64,000 nucleotides of DNA from Bacillota bacterium (lineage in GTDB: Bacteria > Bacillota > Clostridia > Caldicoprobacterales > DTU083). The stretch covers positions 20,798 through 84,797 of the forward strand of contig JAKPIB010000022.1 of assembly GCA_029549985.1 (NCBI GenBank), written 5' to 3'. This document shows, in pieces, positions 7,503-16,758 of this stretch. The position numbers and the translations under genes are program-made. The notes beneath the pieces are model-generated. The model ran no database searches. It was not told the DNA's origin and saw only the letters and a program-made list of their open reading frames with translations. The first letter of the stretch is position 1. Every line of letters starts with the position of its first letter.

Positions 7503-9347
7503 TCAGGCTGCTCTGCGCTTTTTGCCGAACCATTTCTTGAAGTAATCCTTGCTCATGTATATCAAGGTACCGATTATCAGCAGGCACAGGAGTATGATTA
7601 TTATCAGTATGACCTTCAGTATATTCGTGCTGCCGCCCGGATTCGTATTTGCGACCTCAATGGTGATAGGCTCGCTTTCAGCGGTGAATGTGGTGTCATC
7701 GATTCCAAGGGCGGTCACGATCACCTTGAGGGTCTTCGTCTCATCGAGCTTGAAAGGCATAATCTGTATACTGATCTCTTCACCGGGCTCAAGCTGGGTT
7801 ATACTCTTAATATGGGTCTCTATCTCCATATCGGTGTCCGTCAACACAAAGGAAAGGTTGTACAGGGACTCCGTGCCGGTGTTCTTGGCAATGCATTCCA
7901 GTTCTATGGGGCCGGGTTTATCCAGTATATTGGTATTGGGCACCAGGGTCATGGCCAGCTGGTGTTTTACCCCGGCGGGCTGCACTGTTATCTTTATCTC
8001 CGAAGCAGTATACTTATACTCCTTGTTCATTTCGGCATCGACGGCCTTGAGCACAGGAGCACTGACAGCATCCAGGGTGAGGGTGAACTCCTTTTTGCGG
8101 ACGACTTCCCTGCCGGGCTCGATGATATCGATGATCGCAACCTCTCCAAGCTGGGGATCGGGCTCTTCGATGAGGATGTTCTTCAGGGCAACATTGCCGG
8201 TATTCCTGATGATATACTCTATCTCAAAGGGCTGGCCTGCAACGATGCCCGTAGGTATGTTGCGTTCGATCTCCACCCTTTGATCAAGCTTTTTAAGAGA
8301 TATGCTGTAGGAGCTGACCGTATCGCCGCTGCCCGGTACCTCGGCTCTGGCAGTGACCGTATAGGTGACTTCCGGTTTTACCTTGGTTTTCAGGGTGACG
8401 GGGATGGCCTGGCCGGGCTTCAACGGGCCGGGGCTTGAATAGAAGGATACTCCGTTCCAGTCTACCAGCTCTATATTGTGCAGGTCGACGTTTCCAATGT
8501 TCCTGACGTCAAATGTGAAGCTTACCTCTGTCTCGCCGGGTATCGCATTGACCTGGGGCGTACCTTCTAATTTGATGCCGGTGACCTTGGTTACATTATT
8601 GAGCTCTATGTTTACTGAAGCTTCATTGATCTCTTTACTATATTCCTCCTGGGTCAAGGGGTTCAAATATTTGACGATAATATGTCCGTTAGCCCTCTTG
8701 TCCAGGTTGATAGTCTTTGTGATGGTACCGGACTTCTCTGGTGCCAGTGAAGGTATGGTTCCCAATAGTCCCAGTACCGAATCATGTATTTCGATGTTCT
8801 CCAGCAATATATTGGATTTTGACTTTAACTCAACTGTAAAGTTCACCGGATCCCCTTTGAAGACCGGGCCTGTTTTGTCAGCGCTGTATTTGACCTCAAA
8901 AGCGGTGTTAAGTACATGGATCTCATCGTTGAAGTCTATCTGATGCCATTCATCGTTTCCTTCCAGTCTGTATTTGAGCCTGTACTTGTATGAGCCATGG
9001 TCCTCATTGGCCAGATAGAGCTTTCCCTGGACGATCTTAGAGGAGCTTGCATCTATTTGCTCTCCCTGCGCAAGCAGGCTGCCCTGGGGTATCACTTCGC
9101 CCTTCTTGGTTATGAATTCCTCCTTAAGCTCTACTATGGGCTTTTCATTGCTATTGCTTATGTTGTATCTCAAAGCAATACCATCCATGGGTGTCACATA
9201 TTTGCTGCCATCGTATTGATATATCGCGGAGTTGTACTCAACTGTCACATCAACACCATTGCTTGTGCTGGCCGCTCCGACTCCGGATATGAGCTGCAGG
9301 CTCAATATGGCAGCAAGCAATATAATGCTCAACAACCGTTTCCTCAA
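7503..9347 (-). CDS. Secreted repeat protein with C-terminal membrane anchor
   Basis: 614 residues from a TTG at 9347 that follows AAGGAGG by eight bases. A longer open frame from ATG 9491 exists, but a TATAAT promoter at 9429-9434 lies inside it, which rules that start out. The product opens with a signal peptide (RKRLLSIILLAAILSLQLISG) and then has a series of beta-sandwich modules of roughly 90-110 residues that resemble CARDB/NEW3-type repeats, each with a phrase like VDLHNIELVDWN or VALKNILIEEP. A membrane helix (ILKVILIIIILLCLLIIGTL) and a basic tail close the protein. It is probably a cell-surface adhesin or scaffold. No enzyme motif is visible. Confidence 0.78.
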   Translation of the reverse strand: MRKRLLSIILLAAILSLQLISGVGAASTSNGVDVTVEYNSAIYQYDGSKYVTPMDGIALRYNISNSNEKPIVELKEEFITKKGEVIPQGSLLAQGEQIDASSSKIVQGKLYLANEDHGSYKYRLKYRLEGNDEWHQIDFNDEIHVLNTAFEVKYSADKTGPVFKGDPVNFTVELKSKSNILLENIEIHDSVLGLLGTIPSLAPEKSGTITKTINLDKRANGHIIVKYLNPLTQEEYSKEINEASVNIELNNVTKVTGIKLEGTPQVNAIPGETEVSFTFDVRNIGNVDLHNIELVDWNGVSFYSSPGPLKPGQAIPVTLKTKVKPEVTYTVTARAEVPGSGDTVSSYSISLKKLDQRVEIERNIPTGIVAGQPFEIEYIIRNTGNVALKNILIEEPDPQLGEVAIIDIIEPGREVVRKKEFTLTLDAVSAPVLKAVDAEMNKEYKYTASEIKITVQPAGVKHQLAMTLVPNTNILDKPGPIELECIAKNTGTESLYNLSFVLTDTDMEIETHIKSITQLEPGEEISIQIMPFKLDETKTLKVIVTALGIDDTTFTAESEPITIEVANTNPGGSTNILKVILIIIILLCLLIIGTLIYMSKDYFKKWFGKKRRAA

Positions 9348-9428
9348 ATCTATCTCCTCCTTAAGACTTCTCCCAATCACTAAAAATATAGGCTTGAGCA
9401 TAAACATGCCAAGCTCTCTGATAAACAC

Positions 9429-9437
9429 ATTATAACA
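9429..9437 (-). promoter_or_regulatory. Extended -10 promoter of the secreted repeat protein
   Basis: On the minus strand TGTTATAAT gives a TGN-extended -10 element. Transcription would begin near 9422, about 75 bases before the TTG start at 9347. No good -35 box is seen. Confidence 0.55.
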
Positions 9438-9496
9438 TATAATCAACCCTGTGAGAATGATGTCGGGCCCTTTTTTACTAATTATTAACAATTTGT

Positions 9497-10714
9497 TTAT
9501 AGAAAAGTCATTTTCATTACACTATTGTCATCATCGTTTATATACTTCAGGTTTTTCTCTATAAGCTCCCTGCGCTGCGCCACACATGCATAAGACCTGC
9601 CCGGGTCCGGCGGTGTGTTGATGCAGTAGTCCACAAGCCTGTCCACCGTCGTCTCAGCCACATGGCACCTTGTATCGGAGGATGCATAGTAGATATATAC
9701 CTGGCCGTTTTCACGGGCAATCAGGCCGTTGCAGAATACCACATTGGAAACGTCGCCTACCCGCTCCTCACCCTGAGGCGCGAGGAAGTACCCGCCGGGT
9801 GCATATATGACCCTCTCAGGTGCGTTCAGGTCCGTCATAAAGGCATACAGCACATACCTGAGGCCTGCTGCGGTATTGCGCACGCCATGGGCTATATGTA
9901 TCCAGCCCTTGTCTGTTTTTATCGGGGCAGGGCCCTGTCCGTTCTTGACTTCTTTGATGGTATGGTATTCCTTCTGATCGACTATTGTTTCTTCTTCGAT
10001 CACAGCTTCTTCAATGGAATCGGACAAGCCCCATCCTATCCCGCCTCCGGTGCCTGCCTCTATGAACCCGTCCTGGGGCCTTGTATAGAAGGCATACTTG
10101 CCCTGGACAAATTCAGGATGGAGGACGACATTGCGCTGCTGGGGCGAGCTTGTTTTTATATCAGCCAGCCTTTCCCAATGCCTGAGATCCTTTGTCCTCG
10201 CCACCCCGCACTGGGCAATGGCAGCCGAGGTATCCCAGGAAGGAGCGTCGGGGTCCTTGCGTTCAGTGCAGAACAGGCCGTATATCCAACCATCCTCGTG
10301 GGCGGTCAGCCGCATGTCATACACATTTACGTCCGGATCGTCCGTCTCAGGGATCAGAAGGGGATAATCCCAGAATTTGAAACCGTCTACCGGCGAATCG
10401 CTCTCAGCGACTGCGAAAAAGGATTTCCGGTCATTGCCTTCTACCCTGGCTACCAGGTAGAACTTACCGTTCAACTCGATGGCGCTGGGATTGAAGACCG
10501 CATTTATGCCCATCCTCTCCATAAGGTAGGGGTTTGTTTCATAGTTGAGATCATAGCGCCAGAACAGGGGGGTATGGTCTGCAGTCAGTACCGGATACTT
10601 GTATCTGAAATATATCCCGTTGCCGCAGGGCTCCTTTTCGTTTTTCCTTTGTATGATCCTTCTGTAGTTTTCGATTAATTGCACACAGCGTTGATCGAAT
10701 TCGTTCCTGGTCAT
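9497..10714 (-). CDS. Glycoside hydrolase family 130 mannoside phosphorylase
   Basis: 405 residues with the five-bladed propeller sequence pattern of GH130: [20 protein letters not shown] near residue 75, [20 protein letters not shown] near 132, [18 protein letters not shown] near 195 and [19 protein letters not shown] near 270. GH130 enzymes cleave beta-mannosides with inorganic phosphate and release mannose-1-phosphate. The sequence looks closest to the mannosyl-glucose phosphorylase branch, but substrate cannot be fixed by eye. No signal peptide, so it acts in the cytoplasm, where it would take mannan oligosaccharides after import. A GH26 mannanase at 42 kb is the likely partner. Confidence 0.88.
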   Translation of the reverse strand: MTRNEFDQRCVQLIENYRRIIQRKNEKEPCGNGIYFRYKYPVLTADHTPLFWRYDLNYETNPYLMERMGINAVFNPSAIELNGKFYLVARVEGNDRKSFFAVAESDSPVDGFKFWDYPLLIPETDDPDVNVYDMRLTAHEDGWIYGLFCTERKDPDAPSWDTSAAIAQCGVARTKDLRHWERLADIKTSSPQQRNVVLHPEFVQGKYAFYTRPQDGFIEAGTGGGIGWGLSDSIEEAVIEEETIVDQKEYHTIKEVKNGQGPAPIKTDKGWIHIAHGVRNTAAGLRYVLYAFMTDLNAPERVIYAPGGYFLAPQGEERVGDVSNVVFCNGLIARENGQVYIYYASSDTRCHVAETTVDRLVDYCINTPPDPGRSYACVAQRRELIEKNLKYINDDDNSVMKMTFL

Positions 10715-10859
10715 GTCTGTAACCTCCCACGTCGGATAGAATATTTATACATTTTTTCTTATTATATAACACACTAAGCTGAAAGAAAAGCCTGTACCGA
10801 ATGAATTGCATGTCCAATCAGCATACTAATACCAGTCTGTTTGCACGGGAGGAATAATT

Positions 10860-12299
10860 TTGCGAAAGCTAAGATCCGCAACCACCCTATTGGCAGCATT
10901 GGGTGCTGCAGGCCTGGCAGGTACCCTCGCTGCCAGGCAGTTGGGCAGAGCATTGGCCAACAGGCTGCATGACGAGTTCATGAAAAGGATAATGTCCGAC
11001 CTGTATGAAGAAAATCTATGGGAGGTCGTTTCCTCTACGGCAAGGGTAGGCCCGGAAGTAGTGCTGGAGACAAGTCTCAGGGCCCAGGAAGGAAAGCTGA
11101 TCGAGCGGCCCATGGGCCCGCCTCGCCAGTTCCCGGGTCTGGACGATATCAAGTTCGACATTGCCCAGCTGCATACAATGCCCACAGAGATCGAGACTGA
11201 GATCGACATCAGTGCCGTGATCGGCCCGCAGGCAAGAAGGCCATTGGAAATCAAGCACTTTATGATGATGGCCCCCATGGCATACGGAATAGCCCTGAGC
11301 AAGCGGATGAAGATAGCTCTGGCAAAGGGCTCGGCGGCTGCCGGCACAGCATCCCATACAGGAGCAGGCGCTTTCCTTAAGGAAGAGCGAGAGGCAGCCA
11401 AGTACCTGGTCTACCAGTACAACCGGGGAGACTGGGGCAAGACGGCGGATATAATGTGCCAATGCGATGCCGTCGAGATACAGCTGGGACAGGGGGCTTA
11501 CGGGGGCATAGGCCATGTGTTCAAGGCAGACCTTATGGATGCCGAGCTGAGACAAGCGTTCAAAAAGAAAAAGGGTGAAGACCTTATTACCCATGCAAGG
11601 CAGCCCGAGGTCCAAAGCCCCAAGGAGCTCAAAAGGCTGATCGACAGGCTCCGTGCCATGACCGACGGTCTGCCCATTGGGGTCAAAATAACGGCAGGCA
11701 AGCACCTTGAAGCCGATCTGTACTGGGTATGCTCCTCCGGTGCCGATTTTGTTGTGATCGACGGGGCGGAAGCAGCCTCAAAGGGCTCACCACCCATAAT
11801 CCAGGATGATTTCGGAGTACCCACGGCCTTTGCGGTCGACAGGGCGGCCAACTGGATGAGGAAAAACGGCTACAAGGACAAGGTATCCCTAATCGCTTCC
11901 GGCAGGATACGTACCCCTGGCGATGCGCTCAAGGTCAGGGCCTTGGGGGCCGATGCATGCGAGATAGGTACGATCGCCCTGATCGCAGCTTCCCATCTGC
12001 AGACACTCAAGGCCCTGCCCTTCGAACCTCCCACTGCAATAGCATTTTACGGAGAAGCTGATGCATATGATTTCGATATAGACCAGGCGGCAGGATTCCT
12101 GGCCAACTTCCTGGAATCATGCAGGCTTGAGATGGCCGAAGGCATCAGGGCTCTGGGCAAGACGTCGATAAAAGAGGTGGTCAAGTCTGATCTGATGACC
12201 ACCAATGAGATGTATGCAAAGGCCCTGGGCATACCAATGGTATACGATCCTTTCAATACTGAAGGCTTTGCACCCAGGGTCCGGAGGATCAAGCTATAG
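10860..12299 (+). CDS. FMN-binding glutamate synthase family protein (stand-alone GltB-like)
   Basis: 479 residues. The start is TTG at 10860, seven bases after GGGAGG. Residues ~1-25 are hydrophobic (LLAALGAAGLAGTLAARQLG) and may be a membrane anchor. The rest matches the FMN-binding barrel of glutamate synthase: GSAAAGTASHTGAGAF, LPIGVKITAGKHLEADLYW, FVVIDGAEAASKGSPP and LIASGRIRTPGDALKVRALG. The amidotransferase and C-terminal domains of full-length GltB are missing, and no partner subunit lies nearby. It may be an oxidoreductase of another substrate. It is transcribed away from the GH130 gene and toward yugP. Confidence 0.85.
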   Translation: MRKLRSATTLLAALGAAGLAGTLAARQLGRALANRLHDEFMKRIMSDLYEENLWEVVSSTARVGPEVVLETSLRAQEGKLIERPMGPPRQFPGLDDIKFDIAQLHTMPTEIETEIDISAVIGPQARRPLEIKHFMMMAPMAYGIALSKRMKIALAKGSAAAGTASHTGAGAFLKEEREAAKYLVYQYNRGDWGKTADIMCQCDAVEIQLGQGAYGGIGHVFKADLMDAELRQAFKKKKGEDLITHARQPEVQSPKELKRLIDRLRAMTDGLPIGVKITAGKHLEADLYWVCSSGADFVVIDGAEAASKGSPPIIQDDFGVPTAFAVDRAANWMRKNGYKDKVSLIASGRIRTPGDALKVRALGADACEIGTIALIAASHLQTLKALPFEPPTAIAFYGEADAYDFDIDQAAGFLANFLESCRLEMAEGIRALGKTSIKEVVKSDLMTTNEMYAKALGIPMVYDPFNTEGFAPRVRRIKL

Positions 12300-12317
12300 A
12301 AAACCATTTGACTTTCC

Positions 12318-12346
12318 TTGACTTTTGTCAAGATCCCTGTTATAGT
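12318..12346 (+). promoter_or_regulatory. Sigma-A promoter of yugP
   Basis: TTGACT (12318-12323), a 17-base spacer, and TATAGT (12341-12346), with the yugP ATG 41 bases downstream. Confidence 0.75.
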
Positions 12347-12387
12347 TGTATTGCAGCAAAAGATGTTTATAGTAAGGAGGACGTCAT

Positions 12388-13089
12388 ATGCCCTTTTTCT
12401 ATTACGATCCCACTTATATCCTACTTATACCGGCCATACTGCTGGCGCTGTATGCCCAGGCCAAGGTCCAGTCGACCTATGCCAGGTATTCGCGCGTCCT
12501 GTCCCGACGCGGCATTACGGGAGCGCAGGTCGCGGCCGAGCTGCTGCGCAGCAAAGGGCTGTATGATGTGAAGATAGAGCCTATTCGGGGCAGGCTGACG
12601 GATCATTATGACCCCAGGACAAAGACCCTGAGGCTGTCAGAGCAGATCTACGGCTCCACCTCTCTTGCCGCCTTAGGTATCGCTGCCCATGAGGTAGGCC
12701 ATGCATTCCAGCATGCTGATGAATACGGGCCTCTTAAGCTTCGCAATGCGATAGTGCCCGTTGCCAATATCGGCTCAAACCTGGCCATCCCGCTTCTGCT
12801 CCTGGGTCTGGTTCTCAGCCTTCCCGGCCTGGCTGCTGCCGGTGTCCTGGCCTTCAGCCTTGCGGTATTGTTCCAGCTCATTACCCTGCCTGTAGAGTAC
12901 AATGCCAGCAACCGGGCCCTGGAGGTATTGGAGACAGGCGGATATCTCAACAGGGATGAGATAGGCAGTACACGAAAGGTATTGAACGCTGCCGCTTTGA
13001 CCTACGTTGCAGCAACGATCATGGCAGTCATGCAGCTATTGCGGCTGATGCTCCTGTCCGGCATGCTGGGCAACCGCCGCCGGAATTGA
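12388..13089 (+). CDS. yugP: Membrane zinc metallopeptidase YugP
   Basis: 233 residues. The zinc-protease signature HEVGHAFQHAD lies at about residues 100-110. Membrane segments are predicted at the N-terminus (YILLIPAILLALYAQ), in the middle (LAIPLLLLGLVLSLPGLAAAGVLAFSLAVLFQ) and at the C-terminus (ATIMAVMQLLRLMLLSG). This is the layout of the YugP neutral zinc metallopeptidase family common in Firmicutes; its substrate is unknown. AAGGAGG precedes the ATG, and a clear sigma-A promoter sits just upstream, so it is transcribed on its own. Confidence 0.92.
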   Translation: MPFFYYDPTYILLIPAILLALYAQAKVQSTYARYSRVLSRRGITGAQVAAELLRSKGLYDVKIEPIRGRLTDHYDPRTKTLRLSEQIYGSTSLAALGIAAHEVGHAFQHADEYGPLKLRNAIVPVANIGSNLAIPLLLLGLVLSLPGLAAAGVLAFSLAVLFQLITLPVEYNASNRALEVLETGGYLNRDEIGSTRKVLNAAALTYVAATIMAVMQLLRLMLLSGMLGNRRRN

Positions 13090-13365
13090 CAGTATATAGA
13101 CACAGGATCAGCAAACCTGTAAAGCTTGACACACAGAAGAAATGATCTGCTTACTCAATCAGACAACTGTAACCATATGCCGTTAGAACCATAGGTTGTG
13201 TGGCAGGATGGTTATATGAAGGTTTTTGTGGTAAGACTTAGAGCCTGTTGACGAAGCTTATGAAAAAAGCGCCTCACTGTTCGCGAATGCGAGTTTGAGG
13301 CGCTTCATAGTATCCATCCGGCAGCCATATATACAACCGGCATCCATATAACCAACGGCACCGGC
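13090..13365. other. Intergenic region between yugP and tyrS
   Basis: 276 bases between convergent genes. Apart from the tyrS terminator at its right end I find no coding frame with a ribosome binding site, no tRNA and no repeat that I can name. Confidence 0.6.
13262..13305 (-). terminator. Terminator of tyrS
   Basis: Minus strand: AAGCGCCTCA pairs with TGAGGCGCTT (10 bp). The 20-base loop holds a small inner TCGC/GCGA stem, and six T residues follow. It lies 60 bases past the tyrS stop. Confidence 0.88.
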
Positions 13366-14598
13366 TCAATCCTTGACCGTCACCTTGTGGTACACCTTTT
13401 TTCCCTTTCTTATCATAAGGCTGCCGTCCTTAAGGTCGTTATCCGCCAGGGTATGGCCTATATCATCTATCCTCTCATCATTCACATATATACCGCCCTG
13501 CTGGATGAGCCTCCGCCCTTCACCCTTTGAAGGGATCAGGCCCAGCAATAGCAGTATATCGATGATGTTTGCATTTTCTCTGAACTGGACCATGCTGATC
13601 GTAGAACCCGGCACCTCGGCTCCTGCTCCGCCGCCTCCGAAGAGGGCTTCGGCCGCTGCCCTGGCCTTGTCAGCTTCCTCCCGGCCATGGACAAGCTTTG
13701 TGACCTCATAGGCCAGGACCTTCTTGGCCTCATTGATCTTCTCATCCTTGAGGCTTCCAAGCCTCCTGACCTCATCCATGGGCAGGAAGGTAAGGAGTGC
13801 AAGGCATTTCATGACGTCAGCATCGTCTACGTTTCTCCAGTACTGGTAGAAGTCATAGGGCGATGTCTTGGCTGGGTCGAGCCACAGAGCGCCCGCTTCC
13901 GTTTTGCCCATCTTTTTGCCCTCGCTTGTTGTAAGCAGGGTAAAGGTCATGCCGTATGCGCTGCCCCCTTCGACCCTGCGGATAAGCTCGGCGCCTCCCA
14001 GGATGTTGGACCATTGATCGTCGCCGCCAAGCTGCATTTTGCAGTTGTACTTCCGATAGAGCATAAGGAAATCATAGCTTTGCATCAGCATATAGTTGAA
14101 CTCCAGGAAAGACAAGCCTCTCTCCAGGCGGGACCTGAAGCATTCTGCAGTCAGCATCCTGTTGACCGAGAAATGCACGCCTATCTCTCTCAGGAACTCT
14201 ACATAATTCAGGTCAAGCAGCCAATCTGCATTGTTGACCATCACCGCCTTGCCTTCTGAAAAGTCGAGGAACCTTGAAAGCTGCTTCTTGAAGGACTCGG
14301 CATTATGCCTGATCGTATCGATAGTCATCATCTTACGCATATCGGTCCTGCCGGAAGGGTCTCCCACCATGGCAGTGCCCCCGCCTACCAGGGCTATCGG
14401 CCTGTGCCCTGCCTGCTGCATATGCATCATGACCATGATCTGGATGAAATGCCCTACATGCAGGCTGTCGGCTGTCGGGTCGAAACCTATATAGAATGTG
14501 ACAGGCTCCTTGCCCAGCATATCCCTGATCTCATCCTCATGGGTCGTCTGGGCAATAAATCCTCTTTCCTTTAATACATCGAAAACATTGACACTCAT
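13366..14598 (-). CDS. tyrS: Tyrosine--tRNA ligase
   Basis: 410 residues, class I aminoacyl-tRNA synthetase. The ATP-binding HIGH motif appears as HVGH near residue 47 after GFDPTADSL. The tyrosine pocket is seen in [10 protein letters not shown] and GGDDQWSNI, and the KMSKS loop reads KKMGKT near 225. The C-terminal ~70 residues form an S4-like RNA-binding domain ([18 protein letters not shown]). It charges tRNA-Tyr in the cytoplasm. GGAGG sits six bases before the ATG, and a sigma-A promoter is 31 bases upstream. The leader is far too short for a T-box, so tRNA-sensing control of the usual Firmicute kind is absent here. Confidence 0.97.
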   Translation of the reverse strand: MSVNVFDVLKERGFIAQTTHEDEIRDMLGKEPVTFYIGFDPTADSLHVGHFIQIMVMMHMQQAGHRPIALVGGGTAMVGDPSGRTDMRKMMTIDTIRHNAESFKKQLSRFLDFSEGKAVMVNNADWLLDLNYVEFLREIGVHFSVNRMLTAECFRSRLERGLSFLEFNYMLMQSYDFLMLYRKYNCKMQLGGDDQWSNILGGAELIRRVEGGSAYGMTFTLLTTSEGKKMGKTEAGALWLDPAKTSPYDFYQYWRNVDDADVMKCLALLTFLPMDEVRRLGSLKDEKINEAKKVLAYEVTKLVHGREEADKARAAAEALFGGGGAGAEVPGSTISMVQFRENANIIDILLLLGLIPSKGEGRRLIQQGGIYVNDERIDDIGHTLADNDLKDGSLMIRKGKKVYHKVTVKD

Positions 14599-14628
14599 AG
14601 GTATCCTCCGTTACAGTGCTTTCTGTTC

Positions 14629-14657
14629 ATTCTACACCAACATTTTCTTGTTTTCAA
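14629..14657 (-). promoter_or_regulatory. Sigma-A promoter of tyrS
   Basis: Minus strand TTGAAA, a 17-base spacer, TAGAAT. The predicted leader is only about 25 bases long. Confidence 0.7.
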
Positions 14658-14747
14658 GCCCGAGTGCAGGGCAGCCGGACAGCTTTTACGCTTGCCTGAT
14701 TAGGATATATTCTTTTGTATAATTAGCAATAGTATATCCAACTTGTC

Positions 14748-14776
14748 TTGAACAAAGTGAATAAATGTGGTATTCT
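14748..14776 (+). promoter_or_regulatory. Sigma-A promoter of xylA
   Basis: TTGAAC (14748-14753), a 17-base spacer, TATTCT (14771-14776). The start codon of xylA is about 43 bases further on. No XylR-type palindrome is visible around it. Confidence 0.65.
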
Positions 14777-14819
14777 TTATAAAAAAGCCTTCGTATGCGA
14801 TATGAAAGGAGGAAGAACC

Positions 14820-16139
14820 ATGAGCGAATACTTCAAAAACATCCCCAAGATTAAGTACGAGGGGAAAAACTCCGACAATCCCATGGCATTCAAGTACTAC
14901 AACCCGGATGAGGTAGTCGGCGACAAGACGATGAAAGAGCACCTGAAATTTTCAGTGGCCTACTGGCACACCTTCACCGGTGGCGGTGTCGATCCCTTCG
15001 GTTCGGCCACCATGCAGAGGCCCTGGGACCATATCACGGATCCCATGGACAAGGCCAAGGCCAGAGTAGATGCAGCCTTTGAGTTCTTTGACAAGCTCGG
15101 CGTCGAGTATTTCTGCTTCCATGACAGGGATATAGCTCCCGAGGCGGATACCCTGGCTGAGACCAACAAAAGGCTCGATGAGATAGTAAAGCTGATAAAA
15201 GACAGGATGGCATCCTCAGGAGTCAAGCTGCTCTGGGGTACAGCCAGCCTGTTCACCAATCCCCGCTTTATGCACGGCGCAGCCACATCATGCAATGCCG
15301 ATGTCTTTGCCTATGCAGCTGCCCAGGTCAAAAAGGCCATGGAGATCACCCATGAGCTGGACGGTGCCGGCTATACCTTCTGGGGCGGCCGCGAAGGCTA
15401 TGAGACCCTGCTCAACACCGATATGAAGCTTGAGCTGGACAATATGGCCCGCTTCCTGCATATGGCCGTTGACTATGCAAAGGAGATCGGCTTCAAGGGC
15501 ACCTTCTACATAGAGCCCAAGCCGAAGGAGCCCACAAAGCATCAATATGATTTTGACTGCGCTACAGTATTGGGCTTCCTGAAGTCCTACGGTCTTGACA
15601 AGCATTTCAAGTTCAACATAGAGACCAACCACGCTACCCTGGCAGGCCATACGATGCAGCACGAGCTCCACTTTGCCCGCATCAACGGTATGCTTGGCAG
15701 CGTAGACGCCAACCAGGGCGACATGCTGCTGGGATGGGATACGGACCAGTTCCCGACCGACCTGTATGTGACCACACTGGCCATGTATGAGATACTCAAG
15801 AACGGCGGACTCCACAGCGGCGGCCTCAACTTTGACGCCAAGCCCAGAAGGACCTCCTTTGAGCCAGAGGACATGTTCTATGCCCACATCGCCGGCATGG
15901 ATGCCTTTGCAAGAGGCCTGAAGATAGCCCACAAGATGCTTTCAGACGGCAAGCTTGAAAAGTTTGTCCAAGAGAGATACTCCAGCTTCACTAAAGGCAT
16001 CGGCGCTGACATAGTAAACGGCAAAGTTGGCTTCAAAGAGCTTGAGCAATATGCGCTCAACAACACCATAACCAACACTTCCGGCAGACAGGAAGTCCTT
16101 GAGGCCCTTGTCAACCAGTATATACTCGGAGATCTGTAA
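14820..16139 (+). CDS. xylA: Xylose isomerase
   Basis: 439 residues, the usual length of class II xylose isomerases. Start ATG 14820 follows AAAGGAGG; the open frame extends 24 codons upstream, but that part overlaps the promoter. Active-site and metal-binding stretches are clear: [10 protein letters not shown] near residue 98, [27 protein letters not shown] near 228, [15 protein letters not shown] near 265, [20 protein letters not shown] near 290 and [11 protein letters not shown] near 335. It converts D-xylose to D-xylulose in the cytoplasm, the entry step after xylan breakdown. No xylulokinase gene accompanies it in this window; it is a single-gene unit with its own promoter and terminator. 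Confidence 0.98.
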   Translation: MSEYFKNIPKIKYEGKNSDNPMAFKYYNPDEVVGDKTMKEHLKFSVAYWHTFTGGGVDPFGSATMQRPWDHITDPMDKAKARVDAAFEFFDKLGVEYFCFHDRDIAPEADTLAETNKRLDEIVKLIKDRMASSGVKLLWGTASLFTNPRFMHGAATSCNADVFAYAAAQVKKAMEITHELDGAGYTFWGGREGYETLLNTDMKLELDNMARFLHMAVDYAKEIGFKGTFYIEPKPKEPTKHQYDFDCATVLGFLKSYGLDKHFKFNIETNHATLAGHTMQHELHFARINGMLGSVDANQGDMLLGWDTDQFPTDLYVTTLAMYEILKNGGLHSGGLNFDAKPRRTSFEPEDMFYAHIAGMDAFARGLKIAHKMLSDGKLEKFVQERYSSFTKGIGADIVNGKVGFKELEQYALNNTITNTSGRQEVLEALVNQYILGDL

Positions 16140-16186
16140 TATTAAGCCCGATAGGATCGACAGGGCATTAGCGGATGCTGACAATG

Positions 16187-16226
16187 ACAATGCATGGTTT
16201 TTATGTTCATGCATTGTTTTTGTTTT
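16187..16226 (+). terminator. Terminator of xylA
   Basis: Perfect 10-bp stem ACAATGCATG/CATGCATTGT with an 11-base loop, followed by TTTTTGTTTT. Confidence 0.9.
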
Positions 16227-16243
16227 AATCCGACTGTTGTTTG

Positions 16244-16257
16244 GTTATATATATAAC
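16244..16257. promoter_or_regulatory. 14-bp palindrome before the superoxide reductase gene
   Basis: GTTATATATATAAC is a perfect palindrome ending 26 bases before the start codon and overlapping the most likely -10 region. It may be an operator, or only an AT-rich promoter sequence. Confidence 0.35.
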
Positions 16258-16283
16258 AGTACATATTCAAGGAGGGAATGATC

Positions 16284-16661
16284 ATGGATTCTTTAGGAAA
16301 ACTGCTGCAAACCGGTGACTGGAAAGGTGAAAAGCATGTACCGGTGATACATGCGCCTGAAGAAGTGAAAGCAGGCGAAGATTTTGAGATCGCAGTATCC
16401 ATAGGGGATGCCATAAAGCATCCGAACACGCTGGAGCATCACATAGCATGGATCAAGGTATTCTACTTCGAGGACGGAGGCAAGTTCCCTGTCGAACTGG
16501 CGACCTTCAATTTCACAGCCCATGGTGAGGCCGGTGCCTTTACAGAGCCTTTCGGAAAAACGACCGTCAGACTCAGCAAATGCGGTACGATATTTGCAAT
16601 TAGCTACTGCAACATCCACGGACTCTGGGAAAATACCGCAAAGATCAAGGTAAAAGAATAA
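16284..16661 (+). CDS. Superoxide reductase (class II, neelaredoxin type)
   Basis: 125 residues. ATG 16284 is seven bases after GGAGGG; an in-frame ATG at 16278 is too close to that site. The iron ligands of superoxide reductase are present: EKH near the N-terminus (GEKHVPV), two histidines in HPNTLEHHIAWI, and Cys plus His in SYCNIHGLW. The N-terminal desulforedoxin domain with four cysteines is missing, so this is the one-iron class. It reduces superoxide to hydrogen peroxide without making oxygen, typical for anaerobes, with electrons usually from rubredoxin. It has its own terminator. Confidence 0.94.
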   Translation: MDSLGKLLQTGDWKGEKHVPVIHAPEEVKAGEDFEIAVSIGDAIKHPNTLEHHIAWIKVFYFEDGGKFPVELATFNFTAHGEAGAFTEPFGKTTVRLSKCGTIFAISYCNIHGLWENTAKIKVKE

Positions 16662-16716
16662 GAACACGATCTGATAAAAGCAAATACTAAATGCATCAGC
16701 CAAGATACCTGAAGAT

Positions 16717-16755
16717 GACACTATGACCGGAAAACAGGTCATGGTGTCTTTTTTT
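16717..16755 (+). terminator. Terminator of the superoxide reductase gene
   Basis: A 12-bp stem, GACACTATGACC/GGTCATGGTGTC with one G-U pair and an 8-base loop, followed by seven T residues. Confidence 0.92.
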
Positions 16756-16758
16756 ACG

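Noticed and set aside
9348..9491. N-terminal extension of the secreted repeat protein from ATG 9491
   Set aside because: A TATAAT promoter lies inside it, and the TTG at 9347 has a far better ribosome binding site directly before a signal peptide.
9662..10678. Open frame of about 340 codons opposite the GH130 gene
   Set aside because: No ribosome binding site, no motifs; the GH130 protein explains the region.
13090..13260. Possible insertion-sequence remnant after yugP
   Set aside because: I found short imperfect inverted repeats (TAACCATATG near 13171 and GGTTATATG near 13210) but no transposase homology or target duplication.
14599..14747. Possible T-box leader for tyrS
   Set aside because: A good promoter at 14629-14657 leaves only about 25 bases of leader, and no AGGGTGG-type T-box sequence is seen.
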